The notes under the pieces were generated by a model. It did no database searches. It had not been told where the DNA came from and saw only the letters and a list, made by a program, of their open reading frames with translations. Source: Ceratotherium simum simum (lineage: Eukaryota; Chordata; Mammalia; Perissodactyla; Rhinocerotidae). From it: a stretch of DNA of 64,000 nucleotides. The number at the start of each line of letters is the position of its first letter. Position 1 is the stretch's first letter. Both the position numbers and the translations under genes were made by a program. The stretch spans positions 3,672,663-3,736,662 of the forward strand of contig NW_004454178.1 of the NCBI RefSeq assembly GCF_000283155.1, written 5' to 3'. Below are positions 24,704-36,320 of this stretch, in pieces.

Positions 24704-24966
24704 ATTATTTTCTATTTCTATTTTTTTTGTGAGGAAGATCAGCCCTGAGCTAACATTTGCCAATCCTCCTCTTTTTGTTGAGGAAGACCGGCCCTGGGCT
24801 AACATCTGTGCCCATCTTCCTCCACTTTATATGGGACGCCGCCACAGCATGGCCTGACAAGTGGTGCGTCAGTGAGTGCACGGGATCCGAACTCGTGCCG
24901 CCAGCAGCGGGGCGCGTGCACTTAACCGCTATGCCACGGGGCGGCCCCTATTATTTTCTATTTCTA
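24704..24966 (-). mobile_element. ERE-2 type SINE with perfect 17-bp TSD
   Basis: Body about 24721-24949, reading as complement: T-run, GTGAGGAAGATCAGCCCTGA, CCAATCCTCCTCTTTTTGTT, TATGGGACGCCGCCACAGCA, GATCCGAACTCG (B-box complement), and head CTTAACCGCTATGCCACG. The TSD ATTATTTTCTATTTCTA lies at 24704-24720 and 24950-24966 and is identical, so the insertion is recent. It sits tail-to-tail with the ERE at 24394-24641. Confidence 0.96.
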
Positions 24967-26799
24967 AAGTTTGATTTCACTAAACATGTATTCCTTTCTC
25001 GGATAAGAGTTTTGCTTAGAAAAATACAAGTTCGAAAGTCTTTTCATTATTCTAAATTAAGATATGTCAAGAGTAGAAGTTTTAGGAAATGCAAAAAAAA
25101 AAACAGAAAAAGAAAAAGAATACTAAAACCAAACAGAAAGAGTGGAAGGAGAAAGGGAAAAGTAAATCCATAGGCTTATGTTATGAGACCGCAGACACAG
25201 CTGGGGAGCAAGTAACTAGTGGACAAGAGAGCATCTTCTGGACTCTCTCTCACACATACAGAATTTGTTCCCTGTGTCAGCTCTCGTCTCTCAGGCTGGC
25301 TCCGTCTGGGACACATCTGTGGGCTGCTCAGAGCTTACAGCCCAAGAGCTTGTAACCAGAGACGATAGGAAGGCTTCACTTCTAACTCTGGTTAGATAAA
25401 TGTCAAGGAAGGACCTTGGGCAACTCAGTTTGCATCGCGTACTCATGGCTGGACCAAATGCCACAGTCCACTTTGTGCGGGACAGCCAAAATCACAGCTC
25501 TCTCTGTGGCCAGAGGAAGAGGCGGTTCTGCTTGGCAGCCACCATCAGAACCACACGATCAGAGCTACAGGGAAGTTCTTCTGAGCAGGCAAAACAATAA
25601 ATATTTACTCTCAAAAGTATTTACAGTTAACATTGCTATTACTTCAAAAGTATTCTTTTTATTTAAGTCTACAGACCAGTTATATAGATATTTTTTCCTA
25701 AGAAGTACATTTTGTATATCTGCACTTAATTTTAAAAATTGTGCATGTTTAGTACAAAATGACCTGTGAAACATTGTGCTGGCAATTTCTCAAAGACACA
25801 ATAGCAACATTTCTAGGTACATGACATTTCCTTTGCGTACAGAGTCATCGAACTTTAAAATTCAGGATTTCATTCAAAAGGGCAAAATGTGAATTTGGGA
25901 CACAGAAGAGAGGCTATAACAATAGCCTTTGCAAACAATAGATAAAATGATATATTTCTGGCAAATAAGTAATGACATATCTTCAAAATCTGCTTTAAAA
26001 TATTGTGAAAAGATGATATTCTATAATATTCCAAACTGAATTCTAAGCTGAGGAGATAAAATTAAAAAAAAAAAGTGGTGGGCTCAGTAAATCCAAAGTA
26101 GGGTGTGTTGAAAGATGTCAAATTAAGCGATCACACAGACTTTCGTGATCTTCCAGGTAGGTGAGATTGCTCACAGCAGCCACGTGGACTCTGACCAAGC
26201 CGTGCTCTGGGAAGTGACTTTCTGATTTCAATAGGCAGTGTATTCTGAACTCCAAGCCAGAAGTAGGCATAAGTGAAAAATATTTCTAAACTCAGGGTAC
26301 ACCTTGAAGCTGGAGGTCAAGAAAGAGCACTGAATTAAAGTCAAACAAGGTACTTGAAGTTAAGGATGGCTCAGACACTAGAGGTCAATGGAGAAAGCCA
26401 GGAAGGCAGAACAGACCCTCTTATGGGAGAGCAAGAGCAGAGAGGACCTTGCTTCTAACATCACACGTACAATACTAGAGATGAGCAAGTTACCATATGC
26501 CTTATGCAATCAGAATATTTATTAGAAGCAAGTACAAACCTGATGTAAACTTTCCTTTGTTGAAAAGCTGAAGAATCTTCTACGGGTTTTTTCATATCTT
26601 TTCTTCTGTATTATGATAGAAGTTTTCTGTTTGTGTATGGACCAAGGCAACAGGGAGACAGAGAAGGAAGGCAGGGCACCAAATGGCAAAGAGGGATTAT
26701 ACAAGAGCAACAAAAATTCTGGCTGCTAGCCACTTGCACCTGGTAGAGAGTGTCAAGAAAAACCACAGATTTGTGCTTGGGGCTTTGCAAGTTAAAAAA
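24967..26799. other. Unassigned noncoding sequence
   Basis: About 1.8 kb. It contains an A/G-rich low-complexity stretch (about 25088-25165), which gives lysine-rich open frames of no apparent meaning. No gene or named repeat. Confidence 0.5.
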
Positions 26800-27030
26800 A
26801 AAATCTATTAATTCTTTCAACAAATATTTATTGAGTATCCATGACCTGTCAGTTTGCGAGGAGGTAGGGATGCAAAAATGTAGAGGACACAGTCTCTTCC
26901 CTTGAGGACATTATAACTGAGGCCGGCAAATAAAATTTACTTCATGAGTAAAGGTCTAACTGAGGTATATACTACTCTGAATACCTAGGAAAGACAGCAT
27001 TTCACTCTAATGGAGGGAATGAGTGAAGGT
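26800..27030 (-). mobile_element. LINE L2 3' end (minus strand)
   Basis: CTTTCAACAAATATTTATTG, AGTATCCATGACCTGTCAG, AGGGATGCAAAAATG, and CTTCCCTTGAGGACATTAT match the complement of the L2 terminus ('...CCCTGCCCTCAAGGAGCT'). Confidence 0.75.
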
Positions 27031-29467
27031 CCAGAACCAAGCAATAAAGAATGACAGAAGATGCAATGCAAAACTAAAGCCAAATCTAAAAGACTAGATT
27101 TGAGTTTAGAAACTACCAATGGGTAAGAAAATCAAGTCCAAACAGATTTCTTGTAAATGTTGAGAACTTCCTGCTTTGGGATGGGCCAGAAATATCAAGA
27201 TAACAAGTTGAGCGTATTCTGCAGAAACCAGGAAGTAAAGAGGACTGTGAAAACTAACCCTAAAAAAATAATGAAAAGAACACGTAAAAGATTTAATACA
27301 CAAAAATGGTGCTGAATTTGGAAAGAGACACAGAAAAGAGATAGGCGTATTGCTCATTTTCGAGATATCGTTTCGCCAACTCAATTCAATATTTGCCCCT
27401 TTCAATCTGGAAATCTTCTAAAAGAGTAACAAGAGTCCGAATTTGTCTTTTATTCAGAAAGACTTGCAGTACAGAGAACTTAAAAAAAAAAAAAATTTCT
27501 TCCAGCCTTCTCCACTCTTCTCTCCTTCTATGACCTCTCATAAGTCTTTGATCATTTGAAAGGAATGTGTGGGTGGTGCGTAACCTTTAGAAACGTTTTT
27601 CTGCCAATTTACTAGAGGGAAGTTTTCTTTTTCTTTTTCCCCCTTGCTCTAAGTTCTGCACAAAACCGCTCCTTGGTGCGCTGTGTAAAGTGGCTCAGAG
27701 GCGTCCTTGAGACTCCAGTGAAAAGAGAAGGGAGTTGAGGCTGTGAAACCAGACAGCACCCCTTCAAAGCCAGATCTTTGTGGCCCCAAACAATCCTGTC
27801 TCTTAGTGTGGGATGGCTAGTGGTTGGTGAGTCATGTTACCAGGTGTATTTATAGACCGTGAATTAAAAATAAATAAATAAAAGTGGTTATCGCCTCTTA
27901 AAAAGTCTCAGAATGAGCACAGAGAACAGCTGAAGGAATGTTTGAAAATCAGAAATGTTGCTAGTATGAGAGAGTAGGCTAAATGCAACGTCAACCTGGG
28001 GTAAAATAGTGCATTCAAAAGACAGGGATTCTGGCTGAGTCTCCTGTAGAGTCTACAAGATTCTTCATCCAGTGACATGCCCTTGAAAGATGATCAATAA
28101 AATCTGTTGTGGAATCACTGGCAATGGTGGTCAAGGAGCAACTTGGTTCTCACTTATTTCGTGTATCTATTTCCAGTTTCAGTTTGAAATATGCGTGGCC
28201 TATAAGAATGATGTTCCTTTTCACTAAGTTTTCTTTTGATGGCTACTGCATATTAAAGTTATTTTTATCAAATATAATAATTGGACTTGTGGTAACTACT
28301 ACATCGGGTAGAGAAGAGCTGGAAGTGGTGACTGAACAATGAATCTCCTCCCTCAGAAAATCATCTGTTGATCTGATAACCCAAGTTATCAACTAGTAAC
28401 CTGAGCTGGGAAAGGTTTTCTTATTTCAGGAGTTGAGGACCACTCAACCCTTTCTGAACCGTTTCCCAGAGCAAGTTCCTTAGGCAGAACCAGGAACCTA
28501 GAGAGAGATCCAAAAGGCAGTTTCAGTTTTGAAACAGGAAAATTCAGCTATAATTAGAGAGGTGGATGTAAAGCATGCATACGCATGTCAAGAAAACATG
28601 GTCTCAGCCACTGTTTGATGCCACTAGAATTCTGCAGTCGCTTAAAGTGGTCCCCAAAGCGGGATGCACTTAGCCAAAGGATGTGCAAGATCACCCCCTT
28701 TAATGAGGGAGAAAAAAATCAGAATTTGCATTTACATGTGTTTTGTCTAAGAGAAGAAACTAAACTTTACTTATACTTAATATATAGATTCAAAATAGCA
28801 TATATATTAAATATATACATATTTGTGGGTTTTGTGTTCAAATATCCTTCTCTGGCTGTCTTTTGTTACTCATTGGCTTTTTTGTATCTTTTTGTCTGCT
28901 TTGTTTATTGATGTTTCCCAATGTTAGACGGGGGCTGGGACATGGAAGCACTCAAAACATTGTTTTGGAGTCAGGTGAAATACATTTGATCACAAAGATT
29001 GGAGATTACTAACTTAAGTGTGATAAAGGTGAGGTTTTTCAAATGATTAAATTCACTTTCAAGCATCAATTCGTGCTTATGCTTCGTCAAATTGGGCAGA
29101 TCAGAAAGATACCCATCAACGGCTTCCATCAGACAGCATGTCTTTTGGATAAGGAAAGGACTAAGCAAATAATCTGAGGCCCCAGACAGGTCTCTCTGTC
29201 AGCCAGAGAGGGACACATCTTTATCTGGAGTTGGACACCAGAGTAGACCAGGTGAGGCTATGGTGATGGAGGAGGGTCTGGGGGAGACTGGATTCTAAGA
29301 GACTGGAGACCTGTACATATCCCAACTACCCTCACCAAAAAGACACTAAATTTCATGGAGTCCACTTTAAACCAGACTGGAAAATTTCTCACATTTTCTC
29401 AATTTAAGAGGAAAAGAGAATCTTTTACCCTGGCCAAAATAAAAATCAGAGCTCCCACTAAGAAAGA
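27031..29467. other. Unassigned noncoding sequence
   Basis: About 2.4 kb with no recognised transposon except AT-rich runs near 27876-27888 and 28790-28830. It holds an AP-1-like TGAGTCA (27828-27834) and a TATA-like TATTTATAG (27847-27855) in a locally more GC-rich patch. No gene is supported. Confidence 0.45.
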
Positions 29468-29645
29468 AACATAGGTTTGTAAGTCATACAGTACTGGGTT
29501 TAAATACCAAGTCACCTATTTATTACCTGTATAATCTTGAGCAAACTTCTTGACTTCTCCAGCCTCACTTTTGTTATGAATTTAAAAAAAAAAGAAGTCA
29601 CTAATATCTCTCACAGGTTTGTTGTGTTGATTAAATAAATTAATG
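29468..29645 (+). mobile_element. MIR SINE, 5' and middle part (split)
   Basis: TCATACAGTACTGGGTTTAA, CACCTATTTATTACCTGTA, CTTGAGCAAACTTCTTGACTT, CAGCCTCACTTTTGTTATG and TGTTGATTAAATAAATTAAT follow the MIR consensus. It breaks off where a hAT-like element begins and resumes at 29973. Confidence 0.75.
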
Positions 29646-29972
29646 GAGCGTTTCCCAAATCTCAGTTTTTCTTATAATGTTTCAAAACTTTTGTTGAGTC
29701 TAACACCAATAGTATTATCTTACTGTTATTTTTTCCTTAAACACATGTATTTCAAAAGAAAACATCATAAAGATAAATACATTATCTCCTAAAATTAGGG
29801 GAACCACAGGTTTTAGTTGCTTGGACAGTTTATTTCTGTTAACCTGGTGTAATTATTAATAGTGTTCCTTTTACTCACAAAAGTATTTCAGTCCAGACTA
29901 TAAATAATAGGGTCATTCTATCTAAAATTACCTGTGTACCCCCAGGGGTGCACTTACCATTGGGAAACACTG
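29646..29972. mobile_element. hAT-like element nested in a MIR
   Basis: A 327-bp block ending in inverted repeats: GAGCGTTTCCCAA on the left and TTGGGAAACACTG on the right, which is its complement with two changes. The MIR on both sides is co-linear across it, so it is an insertion. The flanking 8-bp sites AATTAATG and ACTCACGT match only loosely, as expected for an old TSD. No transposase frame, so non-autonomous. The exact family is not identified. Confidence 0.65.
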
Positions 29973-30035
29973 ACTCACGTGTGTGACGTGCCTAACAGAG
30001 CACCTGGCATGTGGGAAGCACTCAAGCATGAGAGT
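29973..30035 (+). mobile_element. MIR SINE, 3' part (split)
   Basis: ACGTGCCTAACAGAGCACCT then GGCATGTGGGAAGCACTCAA is the MIR 3' end ('...CAGTGCCTGGCACATAGTAAGCGCTCAA'), continuing the copy that stops at 29645. Confidence 0.75.
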
Positions 30036-30317
30036 TTTCCTCCTTTCCTGGAGTGTGTGTAAGATGATAATCATGGTCCTAACAGCTCCAGAGGCTGTAG
30101 ACAGTGGGGGTGGAGTTGGGGGACAAACACTGTGGCAAAGCAGGACACAGGGAGAGCAACAGCTGTGGTCAGTGGTCCTTTCGTGTCCTCATATCTTCAC
30201 ACATTAGTATCAGAAACAGACATGCATTGGATACTGGGTAATTTTGGTGTAGGTATATTAATGAATGAGCATGATTCAGCATCTCCAAAAAGTGAAAAAT
30301 CGAACTTCAACAAAACA

Positions 30318-30665
30318 CCTACAAACATAACAAACTTCCAGTTATAAGATAAATAAGTACTAGAGATGTAATGTACATGATGACTATAGTTAACAGGGCT
30401 GTATGGTATATTTGAAATTTGTTAAGGGCTATATGGTATATTTGAAATTTGTTAAGAGAGTAGATCCTAAGAGTTCTCATCACAAGGAAAAAGCATTTTT
30501 TTCTTTTTCTTTTTTTTTGTATCTATATGAGATGATAGATGTTAACTAGACTTATTGTGGTAATCATTTCATAATATCTGTAAGTCAAATTATGCTGTGC
30601 ATCTTAAACTTACACAGTGCTGCATGTCAATTATATCTCAATAAAACTGAGAAAATATTAAATTT
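30318..30665 (+). mobile_element. L1 3' UTR end with 30-bp internal duplication
   Basis: Placental L1MA-type 3' end: AACAAACTTCCAGTTATAAG, ATGACTATAGTTAACAGGG, GTTCTCATCACAAGGAAAAA, GATGTTAACTAGACTTATTG, and the terminal GTCAATTATATCTCAATAAA, followed by A-rich sequence. The 30-bp unit at 30396-30425 repeats at 30426-30455 with one base change. A 5'-truncated, inactive copy. Confidence 0.88.
30396..30455 (+). repeat. 30-bp tandem duplication, two copies
   Basis: Both units begin GGGCT and end TTTGAAATTTGTTAA. They differ by one base (G/A at unit position 6). The general L1 3' end has one unit here, so the duplication is local to this copy or its source lineage. Confidence 0.9.
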
Positions 30666-32247
30666 AATTTAAAAAATACCTGAAAACATAATAAACAGGG
30701 TGTCTCTCTCTGTCTCACTGTGTTTGTGTTATATATATAGGTTATATACCTATATGCCATGTAGGTTACATATGGGTAACATACATACATATATATGTAA
30801 CACATCTACCTGGAATAAAGAAAAAAAGACACAGGAATTTGTGAGACTCTAGAAATTGTGACAAAAATCCAATTGTTTTAATCTGAATTCAGATTGAGTT
30901 AACAAATTTGGTGGTGATTGAGGAGGGGGTTTGATTTTAGATTCTCTTTTAGACTTTCTTGAATTTCATGGGTGATAATTACACAAGAATCAAATGTATA
31001 AAACTAAAGTTTTCTTAGCATTTGAATCTATTTACCTTCTATAGCCTAGAAAATATTTTCTTGAAATAAATGAATTACCACTGCTACTATAGTTAAAACA
31101 GAAAATATTGTGACAACAATTATTGAAAGAAAAAATTAAATTGTGAGTAGGGATATAAACTAATCCTGCGAGATAGTGTTTGCATAACTCCTGTCTTCCA
31201 ATGAGATTTGTATGTAACTTTTACAAGTAACATCTCCTTGATTTTGGAAGTGAGTACCAAGTACCCTTGCTAAAGCAAAAAGAAAATTTTCAAGAGTACA
31301 GAGTAAAATGTGTAAATCTTAAAATAAATCCCATGTGTCTAGGTATAGAGTCTAAGATCTTATGTCTTTAGTAGGGAAAGTTCCTTTTTCATTCAGCAAT
31401 TATCTCAATTCCCTGACAAAATGGATTCTAGATTGTCCTATTAATAAGGGTGTTGAGTAGAACTTTTATACTTTCAATATATAGTATTCAATGTATGCTA
31501 AAAGTGTTACAAAATTTTGTTCTAAATAAAGACATTGTCCATGTGAACATACCAAACACCAAAAAAGTAACAGAAATAACTAGACGATTAACAAATAAAA
31601 GCAGATAAAGGAAAATATGAGCCCTTTAAAAGGTCAAAAGAAAAATTTCAAGTAGCTAGAGTTCTGTGCATTTGCCCTCTGAGGCTTTCTGAAAACTCCT
31701 TTAGGGGCAAAATACATTTCCAAGTGAAGTAGTTTTGAAAGTGGTTTCAACTCTTCTGATGTGTTACTGTCGAAATCAAGAAAACACTTCCTTTGTCTGC
31801 TTATCAGTGGGTGCTTGAGTATGCAGAAAGGATGAGGTTCCAAGTGGAAGGTACTTCCCCAGCACCTAGTAACCTGTAGTTCTAAATGCTGGGCTGTTTG
31901 CACATTGAAAAGGTAGTTTTTAAAACAAGCATAGGTATTTTGTATAAAAAGATATCCTGTGTGGTTTTTCTTTAGAATGCGGGGGGAAAAGATTGTAAAA
32001 TATACTTCATTATAATCTATATTATCTCAGGTATAGATTAGCTTTTTGTTGTTGCTGTTCTTTTAGAGGAAATTTTTATTCAAGGTTAAATTGAGCTTAC
32101 CTTTAAGCAAAATATTGGAAACGTGGAAGGAGATGAAATTCATGCTAGACCTTTTTCTGCTTTTATTGCTAGGTTTCACTCATTCAAGACTAACTATAAT
32201 ACTTGTAATTTGTTTTTATCTTTTCCAGAAGCATTTAAATTTTAAAG
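30666..32247. other. Unassigned noncoding sequence
   Basis: Begins with AT/ACAT-rich simple sequence (about 30727-30800), then about 1.4 kb of AT-rich unique DNA. No gene. Confidence 0.5.
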
Positions 32248-32390
32248 GAGCATCCTAGCTCCAAACTGATCTAGAGATTCAATGCAATCCTGATGAAAAT
32301 TTCCAAAAGGTTTTTTTCTGGTCAAAACAAACAAGCTATTTCTGAAAGCACATGGAAATGCAAATGACCTAGAATTGCCAGAAAGTATAT
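32248..32390 (+). mobile_element. L1 ORF2 fragment
   Basis: TAGAGATTCAATGCAATCCT followed by GATGAAAATTTCC and CACATGGAAATGCAAATGAC with CTAGAATTGCC fits the L1 ORF2 stretch 'AGATTCAATGCAATCCC...TATATGGAAATGCAAAGGACCTAGAATAGCC'. Only about 140 bp remain, broken as a reading frame. Confidence 0.75.
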
Positions 32391-32394
32391 GGAA

Positions 32395-32560
32395 TGCTTG
32401 TTGTGATCAGGAAGAGTGGCAGAAGTTGACACTAGATAGGTAAGAGGGGCAATACTGTGACTAATCTTGTATGCAAATGAGTTTGAATTTATCACGTAGA
32501 CAGTTAAGAATTGGGGCAGGGAAATGCTGTAATCAACTCTAGCAGCAGGAAGACTAGTTA
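32395..32560 (-). mobile_element. L2 fragment (minus strand)
   Basis: GATCAGGAAGAGTGGCAGAA, GTATGCAAATGAGTTTGAAT and TTTATCACGTAGACAGTTAA resemble the complement-strand L2 phrase '...AGGAGTTTGGATTTTATCCTAAGAGCAATGGGG'. Weak but co-linear. Confidence 0.45.
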
Positions 32561-34244
32561 AAACACTGTATGCAATAAAATTATCAAAAGTAAAAAATTC
32601 AACATTCAAGATAGTTCTTACCTCTAGGAGAGGGGCCCCTAGGTAGATGATGCGAGTCATTGTCCTAGTCTGGGGTGAGATGGTGTTCATTGTTGTATTA
32701 TACTTTAGACTTTGATGCATGTTGCATTGTATCTTGTATGGGTCAAACACCATGTTATTAAGAAGGAAAGTTAGATGGAAAGAGTTATAAAAGAAGAAAC
32801 CTACAGGAAAAGTTTATACAGATATCACAAGGACTGGTGTAGAATGGGGGTAGGGGTAATGGGGATGATAGGAGCAAGATGAGGAGGCTGAGTGGGGAAA
32901 AAGGCGGAGAAGGAAGGAAGGAAAAGCTAGAGATGACTTCCAGGACACTAGCTCAGGAAATTATATGCAAGACAAAGCCATTTGGTTACCAAGACATATT
33001 TGAGAGAGGGGCTTCCCTAAGTCTTTTAAAGTCTATAATAAACATGACCATCTACTTGACCTGTACAGAGAGTTAGCCCAGGGTCCTATAAAACCTCAGA
33101 TGTAAAAGCCTGTTATAAACACAGGCGATAATATTACCACCACAGGGAAACATATGTGTGTATTCGTTATAATACAATATAATAGTTCCTGTAATGCCAC
33201 AGATTATGAGAAATGCTTTAAAATCCTTAGTAGCTTATCCTTCCATCTGCGAAGGCCGGCAATCACTCCACTTTTTTCAGCGTGTTACCCATACCTTAAG
33301 TGACCTGGCTCCTCTACTCAACTCAACTATCTCATGTACTAAGAAATCTGAGACTGACAGGCTGAAAATAGACGGTCAAATTTCAGGGCATGTGAAAACT
33401 CATATTCTCATAAAAGAGCTGCAATAAAGGCTTTGTTGAATCATCTCAGGCTTTCGCTACTCACCTGTGACTTAAAAACAAACAGCTCCCCAGTCTGACT
33501 TGCTCTGCTCCCGGCTTCCTCAGAAGCAAACAAGGAAAATCAAGGACTTTTTTTTTAAGACGATGGGAAGATTACCAAGAAAATTTATTCTGATGAAATT
33601 CTCAAATCAAGTTCACATTTTAGTTAATATAAGTGTTCTCTTTTGCCTTCATTAGAGCTTTTGATACCAAATAATGAAAGTCTACACTAGATATTGACGC
33701 TAAATGGCACGGGGTGCAGTTGGGGAGGTGGTTTACAGCCTTGTCCAGTCTTGTTTTCATGTCTTGGAGTCATATGGATTAGGGAGTGTTGAGATAGACA
33801 CATATTAACAGGTCCACCAGAGTTCCATTTTGAGGAAGCATATTGAGACAAATCTTGGAGTTCAATGGAGAAGTCTGAAAATATTAGCTTTTAAGTATGC
33901 TCTTCTTAACAGATAATAAACTTTGGACTTGCCCTCAAGCCTAGTTAACGGTTACTTTGTTTTAAGTTAGAATAACATACAGTGATTCCGCAGATGTGGA
34001 GACATTCTGAATTATAAATAGATAAGAAAGCATGGGTAGGTCTTCAATTACAAGAATTCCTAATGGGCATATATGCAAATAGAGCATTACGCTTATAGAA
34101 ATTAACTTACCTTTTTAAAACTTGTTTCAGTTCCTCAGTCAGTGATTCATAATATTTTTCCTTTTTGTAGTCATTTTTATTTCTATGAGTCAAGTGAATG
34201 ATAGTCACAGCAATCTTGAGTTTTTGTTATTGTCGTTGTTGTTT

Positions 34245-34250
<6 letters not shown>
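32561..34250. other. Unassigned noncoding sequence
   Basis: About 1.7 kb without a recognised gene or transposon. It includes a 143-codon minus-strand open frame (32322-32753) that runs over the L1/L2 scraps and has no domain. Confidence 0.5.

Positions 34251-34278
<28 letters not shown>
34251..34278. repeat. (CA)14 microsatellite
   Basis: Uninterrupted CA repeat, likely length-polymorphic. Confidence 0.97.
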
Positions 34279-34279
<1 letters not shown>

Positions 34280-34863
34280 CCAGACAGGGAGGACCTAACG
34301 TGTTGAGAACTCTGTGTGTGTTACTGTTTCCAATCATATAGTGACTATTCCTATACCATTTCAGATTTATATTTAGAGTAACGACCTCATTTATCAAAAT
34401 ACATTTTAGGGCAACTACTGGCATAAAATATAATTGTTTGAATGCAAATAAGTTGAGTTTATGTTTTATGAACTTATTTTGATTCATTTTAATCTAAGCT
34501 TTACTGAAATTTTACTAACACTTGGTACTTAGCTGGAAACTATAAGGACTTAAAAAATGAGATTCTTCAATTTATTACTTCATAAAGAAGTTACAATTTG
34601 ATTGAGAGAACCACAATATATATGCATGACAAGTAAAGGACATGGATACATTTAAGACAATGTTGAACAAGTGATGTACCTAGAGAATGTGAACAAAGAA
34701 ATGATTGGTGTTGAGGGAGCCAGGGAAACAAAATCTTTAGTCATAGCTTAGGAAGGTGTGCTATTGAAGTTCAAGGGTATTTCCTTAACCCATTTCTGGG
34801 ACCTAGGATATATTCTAAAAAAATAAAAATAAGAAACCTAAGTAAGAATTCTTGGTAAGGTTG
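34279..34863. other. Unassigned noncoding sequence
   Basis: AT-rich. No gene or repeat recognised. Confidence 0.5.
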
Positions 34864-35210
34864 AAGTCTTAGTCAGTTCTGGCTGCTATAGAAAATTACC
34901 ATAGACTGGTGGCGTAAACAACAAGCATTTCTCACAGTTCTAAACACTGGAAAGTCTGAGATCGAGCCACCGGCAGATTTGGTGTCTGCTGAGGGCTCGC
35001 TTCCTGGTTCATAGACGGCTGTGTCTTCACATGGCAGAAAATTGACAGAGCTCTCTGGGGTCTTCTTTATAAGGGCATTAATCCCATTCATGAGTTCTCC
35101 AGTTTCATGACCTAATCACCTCCCAAAGGCCCCACCTTCTAAGACTGTCACAATGGGGGTTATGATTCCAACACACGAATTCAGGGGGACACAAATATTC
35201 AGTCTATAAG
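34864..35210 (-). mobile_element. MLT1-type solo LTR (ERVL-MaLR), 5-bp TSD
   Basis: Complement of an MLT1A-like LTR: AGTCTTAGTCAGTTCTGGCT, GCTATAGAAAATTACCATAG, TGTGTCTTCACATGGCAGAA, CTCTGGGGTCTTCTTTATAA, CTCCCAAAGGCCCCACCTTC and CACAAATATTCAGTCTATAA. Candidate 5-bp TSD GGTTG at 34859-34863 and 35211-35215, the length used by ERVL-class integrases. The terminal TG/CA has decayed. No viral coding sequence. Confidence 0.82.
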
Positions 35211-36149
35211 GGTTGGTGACACCGTAATCCTAATATGGGCCCTGAGGATTTAATTTAGGGAATGCAGTAATTATGGGCTCTATCAACCATAAAGGGTGAC
35301 ATGAGGTGGGAGTCTTTACAAATTTGTTGGAAAAAACTGTAACACTAGCAACTTCTCCTCAGTCTTCATGACATAGGGAGGGGGCTAGTCACTAGAGGAA
35401 GCCTTTGGGAGTCCTGTCCAATTGACAGATAGGTCCTTTGGTGAGACTTATTCCAGAGAGTGGCTAATAAACTGTGTGTGTGTGTGTGTGTGTTTGTGTG
35501 TGTGTGTAATTTAATAACTTGATTATGAATTTTAACTAAGTTCTATCAAAAGATGCCATCAAAAGTATATTACAGTTTTTCAAAAATAAAAGCTGCATTG
35601 CTGGGCTCTTCCTGCATAGGATCTACTCTTTACTTTCTTCTCGATCCTCAGCAGAACCCACTCGGGTAGTTTGGATGAGATAAGGTGACTTTATATATTG
35701 AAAACCATTTTTGGTCATGGATTTTGTCATATGGAACCGGAATAGTTTGAAAATGAGGGGACGGTGTTGCTCTAACAGGCTCCTGAATTGTTCTCTGACC
35801 GGGATTACTGCTCCTCCTGGGCAGGAAACCATGACATGTGGCTCGACTGATTTACCAGAAGCAGTAATGGTTTAATGTGAAGCTTGTCAAGTTTCATTTT
35901 CCTGGTGCTGCTGTGCTTTGCAGAAATTTGGCTAGTGAGTTAGAGAAGAAGCCAACTGGGAGAAGAAATCAATGCTGCTTGAGTGCCACCTCCCCTCCCC
36001 TCAGACACCTCTTAAAATGCTCTGCCCATCGGCTTTGTGTTATTCTCTCTAACTCCCTTGCTCGGCTGTCTTGTACTTTGCAGTCTTCAATTCAAAAGTC
36101 CTGGTTAATGTCTCCAAAATGCACAGGTCCTTATCTTAACATTTCCTGA
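35211..36149. other. Unassigned noncoding sequence
   Basis: No gene. Contains the (GT)n at 35473-35507. Confidence 0.5.
35473..35507. repeat. Interrupted (GT)n microsatellite
   Basis: A GT run with a single TTT interruption, then more GT units. Confidence 0.95.
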
Positions 36150-36320
36150 TACCTATTAGATAATTCCACCTGGCTATCCCACCAGAATCTCAATCTCAAT
36201 ATACCTTAAATTAAACCAATTACTTTCCTTGAAAAATCAGCCCCTTTTCCTGACTTCTATGTTGCTGTTAATTGCTGGACCAAATATACGGCCACTCAAA
36301 CAGGAGCCTTCAAAATAACT
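36150..36320 (+). mobile_element. Possible L2 fragment
   Basis: CCACCTGGCTATCCCACCAG, AATCTCAATCTCAATATACC and TTTTCCTGACTTCTATGTTG resemble the L2 region 'ACTTGGATGTCTAATAGGCATCTCAAACTTAACATG...'. Low similarity. Confidence 0.4.

Noticed and set aside
24757..25173. 138-codon plus-strand frame with a lysine/arginine-rich end
   Set aside because: Starts in a minus-strand ERE and ends in an A/G-rich tract. A chance fusion of repeat and low-complexity DNA.
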